Assembly: GCF_964355755.1 (NCBI RefSeq)
Contig: NC_092678.1
Span: 11,568,922-11,632,921, forward strand
Direction: 5' to 3'
DNA length: 64,000 nucleotides
DNA from: Antedon mediterranea
Taxonomy: Eukaryota > Echinodermata > Crinoidea > Comatulida > Antedonidae
Both the position numbers and the translations under genes were made by a program. The notes beneath the pieces are model-generated. The model was not told the DNA's origin and ran no database searches. It worked only from the letters and a program-made list of their open reading frames with translations. Position 1 is the stretch's first letter, and each line of letters starts with the position of its first letter. Below are positions 36,101-48,500 of the stretch, piece by piece.

Positions 36101-36640
36101 TGAACAATTTGACACTTAAATAAACTGTCTGTGACAACTATTTACTGAGATATGGCAATGCCTTAAAATATGGGTCAAAGGTTAAAACTGGTACTTCCGG
36201 TCATTTTTTTCAAAAATACTTCATTAGAGTAAATAGGAATGTTTATGTTCTGAACATTTTGGGCTAAAAATCAACTCCCTGTGATCAATATTTTTAGAGA
36301 TATAGACTGTTTAAGCGAATATGTCCGCCATTTTAAATTATGCAAATTAGGTGACCCAAGGGGTCATTTTGCTTGGCGCCCATCAAAAATTGAATTTGTA
36401 TAGTGTAGGCAACCTGTATACCAAATTTGGTGCTTTTGGAAGAAACTGAACCAAACACCCTTATTTCAGCCCTAACAGACTCCACTAAATATGAAATATA
36501 CAGAGATGAATTTAATTGGTCAGGAAGTAAATATGATTACAAGAGTCGACAGCAGTCTAATGATCAAACTAAAATTTATAACAATATTTACGTGAATATA
36601 CAACAACAAAAACCCAAAAAGTTATTGTATACAAACTAAA
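33168..36640 (-). mobile_element. Non-LTR retroposon 3' end interrupted by a foldback element
   Basis: Read on the minus strand, sequence from about 36640 (GTTTTTGTTGTTGTATATTC) to 36489 appears to continue at 33207 and end in GGTCAAATAAATAAATGAAA near 33170, a retroposon-like tail. The foldback element at 33208-36488 lies between the two parts. The match in style to the minus-strand 3' end at 41.8-42.0 kb supports this reading, but no protein confirms it. Confidence 0.4.
33208..36488. mobile_element. 3.3-kb foldback element with ~1.1-kb inverted arms
   Basis: The left arm (GTGGAGTCTGTTAGGG onward, to about 34300) returns inverted from about 35340 to 36488. TA flanks both ends. Inside each arm, segments of about 150-170 bp repeat four times in an alternating A-B-A-B pattern (GTTCAGAACATAAACATT at 33431 and 33754, GTTCAGAATATATATGTTAC at 33581 and 33906). 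Each carries a GACCGGAAGTAC or GACCAGAAATAC-type word. The unique core (34300-35340) shows no transposase. It is a non-autonomous foldback element. Confidence 0.88.
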
Positions 36641-38637
36641 TTAAAGTGAATACGCAAAACAAAAAAGAATTCAAGAATGAACGAGTCAATAGATGATAAA
36701 AGATGAAGAAGAGATTCAGTAACAGCTACTTGACGTAATGAGAGGAAGGTAATTGAAACCAAAGCTTAGAGAAGCGGTTTATATGAGAATGACGACGAAG
36801 TACGAGAGTTGGAGAAAAGAGACGACTAAAAGTGAGGTCTTGATAGAGAGATTCTGGATTCAGTAAAGCCACAAAAACATGAAAGAAATGAAGTGAAATA
36901 GGATTTTGTTGCGACGGTTGTCAAGAGACATGAGGAAGATTTTAGCATGGTAATGTACGGTAGGCCTATCTCTCCTCTTTTGCAATTATGAATTTTGTGT
37001 AAAATGTCTTTGGATTCGCTCTATGCGGATTGACTGGGATTTGGTTTAAGGCATCCAAGCAGGTAGTAGTACATTAGTCAAGAATGGGTGAAATTTTTGA
37101 TTTAAAAAATGACAGTAAAGCAGGTTTTGAAGCATTAGTAGCAACATTCAAAATAAGCTCAGACATTCTGAACATTGGTAGTACAAGTTATATGAAATAT
37201 TTAAATTACAGTGTTGCCATATTATATCCCGAAAACGGATAGGCCTAGAGATAGGCCTATGGCTACTTTGAAAACTTTCGATGGGAGTGACAAGGTGTGA
37301 TTTGAGAATTACTAAACAGCCCTACGCTGGCTATCAGAAATCTATATCCGAGTAATTGAGGCCAAAACAAGGTCTTTACAGACATTTATTTGCATTAATG
37401 TATATGCAAATATTAAGAATAAAAATAAAATGTTTCATTAGAGCAAATATAAAGTACATTCTGAATAAGGCTTTGAAATGTCGTATTTCCGGTCATTTTT
37501 TCGTAAAATCTTTCATTAGAGTAAATATAAATATGTACATTCTGAACAAGTTTTTGAAAAAATCACATATCTAGCCTTATATTGGTTTTTGAAATGTGGG
37601 AAACTGTAATTTCACTCCTTCACACTTTGCATATTTTATGTAACTTGTACCACTAATTTGCATACTTTCGAGGCGAGAGTTTCAAAATAGACGACGCAGT
37701 AATGACGTATGATCGTTTTCCATATATTTTTTTTAATTAAATAATTCAGTGAAATGATACATCTGTGATTTTGAGATTTACTTGAACAGTCCTATGTTAT
37801 TAGAAACCTGTATCCCAGTCATTTGAGGGCAGAACAAAGTCATTTTAATTTTATATATCTGTGTGCAATATTGAGAAATGGGGTCGAGGGTCAAATGTCG
37901 TATTTCCGGTCATTTTTTCTGTAAAATTTTTCATTAGGGCAAATAGAAATATGTACATTCTGAATACGTCCGTGCAATCAACAGTGGTTTTCGAGATATG
38001 GACGACTGTACTTTTACTCCTTATTTGCATATTTCATATTTGGTCGTAAAATGTTCAGAAGGCATGTATTCATATTCAGTCTAATGGGGCATTAGATGAT
38101 CAGAAATGCCATTTCTGACCTTTGACCCACATATCAGGTCATCTTCATATCTCTGTAAGTATTTTTTATACTATTTATATATATATTTTTCTTTTTTATG
38201 ATTTTTTATCAAACCAAATTTTCTATTAGAATGAATTAGGCTACTGAATCTAGCTAAAAATATGGTGAACTAAGACAGAATTGTAGGCAAAGGTTTTTCG
38301 GTTTTAAATAAATGTATATGTTATCCTGACCACATACAACAAATCAACCCTCCGTCATCCACCGCCTTCATATGCAAATGAGCATAATATTCAAATTAGC
38401 TATAAAACCCATATTTTCACGGTATCTCCTAAACTAATAATCCATTCATTACATTTTTTGTGGCAAACCCTATGTTTTCATACCAAATGAACACATTTAA
38501 ATTATTTTCAGTGATCAAATACGATGGTGAAAACGCAATCACGCTTGAGTGATTTTTGTCCAAAATTAAAATGTTTTCTTTAAATCTTGGTTCAGATAAC
38601 CGGCTACCTTTCTATTGTTTTTATAAACCACGAACAA
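36641..38637. other. Degenerate relatives of the foldback sub-repeats
   Basis: From about 37340 to 38160 the sequence repeats diverged versions of the neighbouring arm units, with CATTAGAGTAAATA, TACATTCTGAA and TATTTCCGGTCATTTTTT words at 37494 and 37901. The same kind of fragment recurs at 42140-42260, beyond the 29-bp satellite, so the satellite may have expanded inside such a repeat. No gene is seen. Confidence 0.55.
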
Positions 38638-41484
38638 TATTAACAGATCACTAATGCAGGTGGTTTTATTAACAGATCACTAATGCAGGTGGCTTTATTA
38701 ACAGATCACTAATGCAGGTGGTTTTATTAACAGATCACTAATGCAGGTGGCTTTATTAACAGATCACTAATGCAGGTGGTTTTATTAACAGATCACTAAT
38801 GCAGGTGGTTTTATTAACAGATCACTAATGCAGGTGGTTTTATTAACAGATCACTAATGCAGGTGGTTTTATTAACAGATCACTAATGCAGCTGGTTTTA
38901 TTAACAGATCACTAATGCAGGTGGTTTTATTAACAGATCACTAATGCAGGTGGTTTTATTAACAGATCACTAATGCAGGTGGTTTTATTAACAGATCACT
39001 AATGCAGGTGGTTTTATTAACAGATCACTAATGCAGGTGGTTTTATTAACAGATCACTAATGCAGGTGGTTTTATTAACAGATCACTAATGCAGGTGGTT
39101 TTATTAACAGATCACTAATGCAGGTGGTTTTATTAACAGATCACTAATGCAGGTGGTTTTATTAACAGATCACTAATGCAGGTGGTTTTATTAACAGATC
39201 ACTAATGCAGGTGGTTTTATTAACAGATCACTAATGCAGGTGGTTTTATTAACAGATCACTAATGCAGGTGGTTTTATTAACAGATCACTAATGCAGGTG
39301 GTTTTATTAACAGATCACTAATGCAGGTGGTTTTATTAACAGATCACTAATGCAGGTGGTTTTATTAACAGATCACTAATGCAGGTGGTTATTAACAGAT
39401 CACTAATGCAGGTGGTTTTATTAACAGATCACTAATGCAGGTGGTTTTATTAACAGATCACTAATGCAGGTGGTTTTATTAACAGATCACTAATGCAGGT
39501 GGTTTTATTAACAGATCACTAATGCAGCTGGTTTTATTAACAGATCACTGATGCAGGTGGTTTTATTAACAGATCACTGATGCAGGTGGTTTTATTAACA
39601 GATCACTAATGCAGGTGGTTTTATTAACAGATCACTAATGCAGGTGGTTTTATTAACAGATCACTAATGCAGGTGGTTTTATTAACAGATCACTAATGCA
39701 GGTGGTTTTATTAACAGGTCACTAATGCAGGTGGTTTTATTAACAGATCACTAATGCAGGTGGTTTTATTAACAGATCACTAATGCAGGTGGTTTTATTA
39801 ACAGATCACTAATGCAGGTGGTTTTATTAACAGATCACTAATGCAGGTGGTTTTATTAACAGATCACTAATGCAGGTGGTTTTATTAACAGATCACTAAT
39901 GCAGGTGGTTTTATTAACAGATCACTAATGCAGGTGGTTTTATTAACAGATCACTAATGCAGCTGGTTTTATTAACAGATCACTAATGCAGGTGGTTTTA
40001 TTAACAGATCACTAATGCAGGTGGTTTTATTAACAGATCACTAATGCAGGTGGTTTTATTAACAGATCACTAATGCAGGTGGTTTTATTAACAGATCACT
40101 AATGCAGGTGGTTTTATTAACAGATCACTAATGCAGGTGGTTTTATTAACAGATCACTAATGCAGGTGGTTTTATTAACAGATCACTAATGCAGGTGGTT
40201 TTATTAACAGATCACTAATGCAGGTGGTTTTATTAACAGATCACTAATGCAGGTGGTTTTATTAACAGATCACTAATGCAGGTGGTTTTATTAACAGATC
40301 ACTAATGCAGGTGGTTTTATTAACAGATCACTAATGCAGGTGGTTTTATTAACAGATCACTAATGCAGGTGGTTTTATTAACAGATCACTAATGCAGGTG
40401 GTTTTATTAACAGATCACTAATGCAGGTGGTTTTATTAACAGATCACTAATGCAGGTGGTTTTATTAACAGATCACTAATGCAGGTGGTTTTATTAACAG
40501 ATCACTAATGCAGGTGGTTTTATTAACAGATCACTAATGCAGGTGGTTTTATTAACAGATCACTAATGCAGGTGGTTTTATTAACAGATCACTAATGCAG
40601 GTGGTTTTATTAACAGATCACTAATGCAGGTGGTTTTATTAACAGATCACTAATGCAGGTGGTTTTATTAACAGATCACTAATGCAGGTGGTTTTATTAA
40701 CAGATCACTAATGCAGGTGGTTTTATTAACAGATCACTAATGCAGGTGGTTTTATTAACAGATCACTAATGCAGGTGGTTTTATTAACAGATCACTAATG
40801 CGCAGGTGGTTTTATTAACAGATCACTAATGCAGGTGGTTTTATTAACAGATCACTAATGCAGGTGGTTTTATTAACAGATCACTAATGCAGGTGGTTTT
40901 ATTAACAGATCACTAATGCAGGTGGTTTTATTAACAGATCACTAATGCAGCTGGTTTTATTAACAGATCACTAATGCAGGTGATTTTATTAACAGATCAC
41001 TAATGCAGGTGGTTTTATTAACAGATCACTAATGCAGGTGGTTTTATTAACAGATCACTAATGCAGGTGGTTTTATTAACAGATCACTAATGCAGGTGGT
41101 TTTATTAACAGATCACTAATGCAGGTGGTTTTATTAACAGATCACTAATGCAGGTGGTTTTATTAACAGATCACTAATGCAGGTGGTTTTATTAACAAAT
41201 CACTAATGCAGGTGGTTTTATTAACAGATCACTAATGCAGGTGGTTTTATTAACAGATCACTAATGCAGGTGGTTTTATTAACAGATCACTAATGCAGGT
41301 GGTTTTATTAACAGATCACTAATGCAGGTGGTTTTATTAACAGATCACTAATGCAGGTGGTTTTATTAACAGATCACTAATGCAGGTGGTTTTATTAACA
41401 GATCACTAATGCAGGTGGTTTTATTAACAGATCACTAATGCAGGTGGTTTTATTAACAGATCACTAATGCAGGTGGTTTTATTT
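38638..41484. repeat. 29-bp satellite, about 98 tandem copies
   Basis: The unit is ATTAACAGATCACTAATGCA followed by GGTGGTTTT, repeated over about 2.85 kb. Variation is very low: scattered GCAGCTGG, CACTGATG and ACAGGTCA variants, one copy shortened by two bases near 39390, one with an extra GC near 40800 and one ACAAATCAC copy. 29 is not a multiple of three and the unit contains stops. There are no spacers. Copy number may be underestimated if the assembly collapsed the array. Confidence 0.98.
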
Positions 41485-41806
41485 GTATACATTCTAGTCG
41501 CTGCCTTCAGTTCTCTACATGATTCCCACAGGTACATTCTAATTGTACTTGTTCACAAATACACCTATACCCATGTGTGTTCATTATTTTTTAAGAGGAA
41601 ATAGTATTTCATTGTAATTAATTGTAACTAAAAAGGAGATAGCCACCACTGTGGGCCTATATTTTGAAAAATTTGATACCAAATTTAAGTTTCTAAAACC
41701 AGTACTTTTTACATTCATTGTAATAGAAAATTGGGTTAAATAAAATAGCATAACAAAGAAAAATAATAATAATAATTAAAAAATGGTATTAAAAAAAATA
41801 ATATAA

Positions 41807-42029
41807 GTCAAGTCAAGTCAAGTCAAGTCAAGTCAAGTCAAGTCAAGTCAAGTCAAGTCAAGTATCATTTATTATCATTTGTTTTAGGAAAAACATAGAA
41901 ATTCTGTTTGCTCTGTTGGCGGAGCACAATATCCAACGGACACAACAAAAACTCAAAAACAAAAACATTACAAAAAAAAAAAGTGTCTACAAGAAGAAAT
42001 TAATCAAAACAATCAAAACTAAACCCAAA
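41807..42029 (-). mobile_element. Non-LTR retroposon 3' end with (TTGAC)n tail
   Basis: On the minus strand, sequence passing through GTTGTGTCCGTTGGATATTG and AATAAATGATAC ends in about eleven tandem TTGAC pentamers (plus-strand AAGTC, 41810-41864). It matches in layout the (TTGAA)n tail at 32.97 kb. No reverse-transcriptase frame is present. Confidence 0.55.
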
Positions 42030-42140
42030 ACCAACTGTGAATACTGCCACCACACTGCCTAGTAGAACCAACTGTGAATACTGCCACCACACTGCCTAGT
42101 AGAACCAACTGTGAATACTGCCACCACACTGCCTAGTAGT
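42030..42140. repeat. 37-bp tandem repeat, three copies
   Basis: Three identical copies of a unit beginning ACCAACTGTGAATACTGCCA and ending CCTAGTAGA, directly beside the retroposon end. Confidence 0.95.
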
Positions 42141-42665
42141 TCCGTGATATCAACAATGTTTTATTAGAGCAAATATAAATATTACATCATTCTGAATAAA
42201 TCAGTGATCAACTCTCAGTTATGGTGACCCTTTCCCCTAATTTGTATATTTTAAGGTAATTTGCATATCATCGCGATGAGTGACAGCTCAAACTTTGTTC
42301 TCCTTATCATATGCGACCATTTAAAAAATTGTTTCACTTTGGGATGGGTTATAGGTAGATTGCCAAGCCCAATTGAGGAGAACCAAAATCGAATAGATTT
42401 CATTTGAGATTATGGGTTCCAAGGTTATATTAGCTCGTCCCTTTTTACTGGGTAGGGATACACTGATGTACTGTTTTATCGATTTATTTTAATTATGTAC
42501 AAAATAATTTACATATACTGTAGGCCTACACGAGGCATATCAGTTCAATTTCTGTTTTAGTTTTGGCTGAACGCTAGACCATACAAATTAAATAGTGCAT
42601 ATTTCGTCTTTCAGATTCACCGATGAAACCCAAATGTTTGTTATAATTCCAACTTTATGCCACCA

Positions 42666-42957
42666 ATTGACCCCTATTGGCAAACTGACCTCTATTGGCA
42701 AACTGACCTCTATTGGCAAATTAACCTCTATTGGCAAACTGACCTCTATTGGCAAACTGACCTCTATTGGCAAACTGACCTCTATTGGCAAACTGACCTC
42801 TATTGGCAAACTGACCTCTATTGGCAAACTGACCTCTATTGGCAAACTGACCTCTATTGGCAAATTGACCTCTATTGGCAAACTGACCTCTATTGGCAAA
42901 CTGACCTCTATTGGCAAACTGACCTCTATTGGCAAACTAACCTCTATTGGCAAACTA
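42666..42957. repeat. 18-bp minisatellite, about 16 copies
   Basis: Unit CTGACCTCTATTGGCAAA, with rare T/C and A variants (TTAACC, CTAACC, ATTGACC). As 18 is a multiple of three, several frames on both strands stay open as six-residue repeats. There is no start context, domain or splice support, so it is not called as a gene. Confidence 0.95.
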
Positions 42958-45525
42958 AGTAAATGTTTCAACGATGTGCGTTCCTGAATGCACGTAAATA
43001 AGTTATCTGAATTATGACGCCAAAACTAAATTAGTTTTGTTCTCAGCACTTAGATATGACTCCAGTTTAATATGGAATTGAAATGGGGGTACAGAACATT
43101 TTTATAATAATAATAAGCCTTGCATGTTACTACCATTAATAACAAAATATCCTTAAATGTTACTGAACATTACTTTATTGCACTATGACCTATTACAGTA
43201 CATTCACTTGCACAACATAGAAAAATAACTATTTAGTTACGTATTAAGATTGGAAATTAGTTAAATTTAAATACTTCCAAATAAACTATTTCATCAAATT
43301 GTTTACAATAGATAATTCCTTACAAACTCAAATTAATAACTGGTATATATTTTTTACAATACTACAATTTGTATTTGTCTGAAAATGTCTTCTAATTTGT
43401 ACAATTATTATGTTTATTATTTAAATTTTCTTTTACCACATACTTTTTAAATAATATATACATACACAAAGCATACACTTTACTTTATAGCAATTTCTAA
43501 TACATTTTCTAATTTCTATTATTTATTGTGTACTTGTCTGATTGTCAAAATAGTTAGTAACGTGGTGCATGCGTGTCTGTAGTGAGAAAAGGTAAACATG
43601 TTTTGGAAATTTAAAAAATAGATAAAAGGGTAACAAATTAAAACATATTTGTATTAATTAAAATTTGTGACAATCAAGTTAAAACAATGATTAATGTTTA
43701 ATCACTAGAGTAGCAACACTGACAACACATAGTAGATCTGTTTAAAACAGAACATTTACACACACGTAAACACTTATGAAATTAAATAGTTAATAGTATC
43801 TAAACAATCGTATAAAAGATGTTGATAATTATCTTATTGAGAAATTAACTAGTCAACTTAAATTAGGATATGATGGTCAGTATGCCTGAAGGATATTCAA
43901 GAAATTATCAATAACTCATGACATACTGATTTGTAAATGTATATATGGATAATAAATGGTGTTTTCAGTTTTTGTTACCTGTCTCATGTTCTCGTCTTTC
44001 TGACAAATAAGTGATTTCAACATTTTGATTTAACACCGATGCTGTTAAAAGCAACATACAACTTATTAAAATTAAATACACATGAAAACCGAAAACTGAT
44101 AATAAAAAAAACATTTCCTTTACAATAATTTGTTTTGTTAAGTGTAAATATTGTATATAATTAGGGAATCCAACATTCATTACAGTTTACACAACTAAAA
44201 ATATATAATGTGTACAATCTGTAATATTATTAAATGTACCAGAATAATATATAATTTACAAATATCAAATATTGTTGCGATGATACATATTTCACTCAAA
44301 TAAAATAATTTACGATATAATCATTTATGTTAACATAACATATTACAACACACCCGAGTGTATTCTTTCTATTTGATACTATGCAGTTCTATTGCACCTC
44401 AAGAGTTCTATTTAATGGTTCTATTGCACAGGTTTTTTGTACATGTTGCTTATTCAACAAAACAACTTTACTGTGCACTGTCTCTAACCATTCTACCCCA
44501 TGGCCAAAATGGAAGCAGTAAATTTGATTTAGAACAAATGAAATATATAAATTAATAAATAAATTTAGTATTACGGTTGAATAGGGAGAGTATTTTCATT
44601 TCTTGAGAGCTTCACTGTTCTATTTGACTGATCCCTGTCTTTTTAAATTGAGCAGCCAATCTTTCAATTCATGGAAATATTTTCCCCTTTCTCATAAACT
44701 TTTATTTGTACTTTGCTAATCTGAGATTATTTTAATATTTATTTAATATTACTTTGTGTTAATAATAACACAATGATAATTGGTCATATCAAATTAAAAT
44801 ATGAACTTTGTGACAGGATATGACTACAACCCAGAAAAGAAAGGCTACTGTCTCAAAAAACAAATATACATACTTGGAATTTGAAAGAAGTACAGTTATG
44901 AATACAAATATTTCATGTGTAAACATACATACAATGTCAGAATCCTAATCATCACAGATATAAAACAATATTTACTAATTTTATATCATATATTTTCTAT
45001 ATTTGATTTAATCTGCTCATCATAAGAATATATTAAAACTAATCTCATTTCTTATTAGCCTACCAAACTTTATATAAATCAATAAAAGGAAGTACCCAGC
45101 CAAAGCAGGTAGCTCCTGACTCCACTTAACAGTACACATTCCTGCAGCTGAAAAATTCCCCCTCCCTATTTCATTCAAAATCTTGTATCTGCCCCTGGAA
45201 ACAAGAAACACAAACTACCATAAACAGAATATGATTTAAGGTGCCACCACATTAATACTAATTAAACCATAAACAGACACAAGGAGTGGGTGAGAGAGGG
45301 ATAATTCATTTGTATTTTTATCTGTTTCCATGAGCTTGTATAGAGGATAAATTGGTTTCTATATGACACGATTAATTCATTTAGATACAAATTTACATTA
45401 CATTTTTCACTAAATAAATTATATATATTTATTATATATAATATTATTATATAATATTAATATATATCATCACCATTTCGGCGATCCGATGGTCTCTCAT
45501 TAACTTTCCGATCAATGCCTATGCA
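42958..45525. other. Intergenic DNA downstream of the transporter gene
   Basis: AT-rich sequence with a long A/T-only stretch near 45415-45470. A GC-richer block at 45095-45200 (minus AGCTGCAGGAATGTGTACTG) looks like a dispersed repeat but was not identified. No gene is recognised. Confidence 0.4.
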
Positions 45526-45531
45526 TTTATT
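45526..45531 (-). promoter_or_regulatory. Poly(A) signal of the MFSD4-like gene
   Basis: AATAAA on the minus strand, 17 bases beyond the TAA stop of the transporter. The position is compatible with a very short 3' UTR; later signals may also be used. Confidence 0.4.
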
Positions 45532-45547
45532 AAATATATTTCTTTGT

Positions 45548-48500
45548 TTAAGTTTGAAAGTTATTGGCTTCCTTTTCCTGGGTAGGTGCTGGGTAGGTTT
45601 GTTCTGGAAGTGTTACTAGACTCACAACGTCTCGTGAGTCGCCTAATGTTGTGTAGTAATTGGCTTTATCATGTATTAGACTTTCTTTACTTGAGGTGAT
45701 GCAGCATGACCGACACCAAAAGTATGCACCCTGTGAGGCTTTGAAAACTAATGGAATAAAAGTTTTAAAAAAACATTAACATCTAGCATAATAAATAACA
45801 ACTCATTATTGGATCTTAAACATTTAAAGTCAACCCAGACCATTTTATTAGAAATTTAATTAATATAGGATTTTTAGTACAAAATAAATACATTTAGTGT
45901 TTAAAACCTAGAGTCAAAGGTTACACAATTAATTTGACTGATCATACAATTTATATTTGTTGTATAAAATTTGTTTTTTTACTATAACTCATAAGAATAC
46001 TTTGGTACAATGTAAAGGTTTTGCAAAATACTAAAAACAGTTATTAAGAAATACTTACGAGAGCGCATGTGGTATTGACCTATACAACACAGCACAATGT
46101 ATACAAATATACCAACAAAACTGACTATAGTACAAAATATGAAGAAGCTTGGAGGTCCGAATGCAAAGAACAACTGAAAAAAAGTAAACAAATAATAAAA
46201 TCTCAATTTTAAATATGCATGATTTAATATATCAATTGCTATCATTATCATTTTGCTTTCTTCTTTTATGTCAATTATTGTTATTCATTCATTCATTCAT
46301 TCAATCTTTTATTTCGGACGTGAAGGAAGTTCTATTCCAAGATGTTATAAAATACATACAAGTGGTAACAGAAATTGGTATGGCCCAAATCATATATTTC
46401 TAACTAGTATTTCAATAATGTAGCAGGCCATTTAATACTAAGTTCTGATTCGCTAATTTTACTCTACGCATTTATTAATTATGCGTACAAAAAAGTAGTA
46501 AACAAGTCCCCCATATGAGTTGGATTCCTGATATGAATGTTTGTCTTGGGCCATCAAATTTGACTGTTATTTATTATCATTATTGTACCATGTTGTATCA
46601 AGTAAGTTACATGAATTAAAGAGTCATAAATTGAATAGAATTTAACCTTACTTGTACTTTCCTTATTTATAAGTTGTTAAAGCCGAATAAAATATCAATG
46701 TCAGCAAACCCTAGCCTAGCTGATAAACTTTCCCATCCTTATTCTGTAGAATAAACTATATGGTGTGGGACACTTCATTAGAAGGAGCACACTCCTAACT
46801 AGAAAGTCACTCTGAGAGTGCATAAATCTGCCTACTGTAAAATTCTCCTACATAAGATTTCTCCGGGAAAATATATATATATTTGTTTGTGTCTTAATGC
46901 TGTGTGTGATTTAGGCTAATTTAACTACAAGCATGTGTATGCTAATTTGGTGTATGTTATGTAACAAGCCTTTCAACTAACAATGGATTCTGTTGAAGAA
47001 ATAGGTTTTTTAAACTACTCGTATAAAAAAACCTGTAAATTCAATCAATTTATGCTTTAAAATTAAAAATCACAAATTATAACTCTTGCCTCTTGTACAA
47101 AAATGAAGTTTTTTGGACAAGTAGTTCTCAAGAAATTGCAATTTCAGTTTCAGTAAGACTGCTCTAAGACTTTTGAAAATTCTGAAAATTATACTAAAAA
47201 GTCGTCACGTTTGTTTAAAGATGTATTGTCCCTTTGACCAATTAAAAAAAAATTTTTTTTTTAATATTTCGAAAAAAAGTGGGTCATTTTGAAGTATCAT
47301 AATAGTTATTAACTTTCACCAAAAATTTGTCAAAAAAAAAAATAATTTAACCGAAATCCAGACATTTTTTTGTTCAAAAAATAACTTTGACTTCCAGTCA
47401 AAGTTTTCGATCAAAACATATCAAACATAATGCAAGGCGCTTGTTTGGCTACTCTGTACATGTATAATCATAAAACTTCCTCGCGATCTGTGTGAAAACA
47501 CCTTCTCAACCGCGACGAGTTGGAAACAATCCTAACTAGACATGAAACTCGTCACTTTGACGAGTTAGTTATCCGCACCACGACAAACGCCATGTGCACG
47601 TCTTACGTTGGAATATTGCACACAGATAAAGATTATGGCATTATGACAAGAACTGAAAAATATGATATGCTGTTAGTGCTGAATTCTGTCAATTTTGTGT
47701 CATATAGTATATACATGCAAACAGTATAATCTGTATACATATTACATACAGTGTAGAATAGGTGAAATTACGGGACCCGCCATTTATTCCAATTTTTAAC
47801 ATGGCGACGGTATCAAAATGAAACACTTAGATAGCAATTTCAGAAGGAAATTATCTCAGGAACAACATATTAACGTGTAGAAGAAATTTGAATACGTAAA
47901 ATATAGATGCGCACCCTTTTAAATGTGATGAACTATTACGCAAAATATGAAAATACGACTTTTTTTATTCAACTGGCCATATGATGACGTCACAACATCC
48001 GATTGGCAAAATGTTTACATGAATTCGTATCTACAATCCAATAGCTTCCATAAAACGTTTTAATCGTGATTATCACATTTTATTCTTACGAGCTATTACA
48101 GATTAAAATTTACTGTAAAGATGAAATTAATGACCCACGTAATTAAAATTTTTAGGCATGATGATGTCATAAAAATTAAAATATTTTTATCTCATGCTAA
48201 AGAAAGTTGATTGACCTAGACAATATATAAATGTAGGAGAAAAAGGAATACAGATAAGCGTGATGCGCTCCATTGAATGTGATGAGCAATAACGAAAGAG
48301 ACAAAAATCCTATATTTTACATTCGTGTGGCCATACGATGACGTCACAATGTTTTTTTAGCCTTATCGATGCATGATCCGATATCTACAACTCATCAACT
48401 TCTAGATTTTGTAATAAAAATAAACGGTTCACGGTTTACTTTAGAAACTATGACTGTTTAAAAAAAGACATAATTTTGACGATTTTTTAAGCTTTTTCAT

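Noticed and set aside
38638-41484. CRISPR-like direct repeats
   Set aside because: Units are directly adjacent with no spacers, and this is animal DNA; it is a satellite.
42588-42987. Open frames with six-residue repeats
   Set aside because: 18-bp minisatellite read in several frames.
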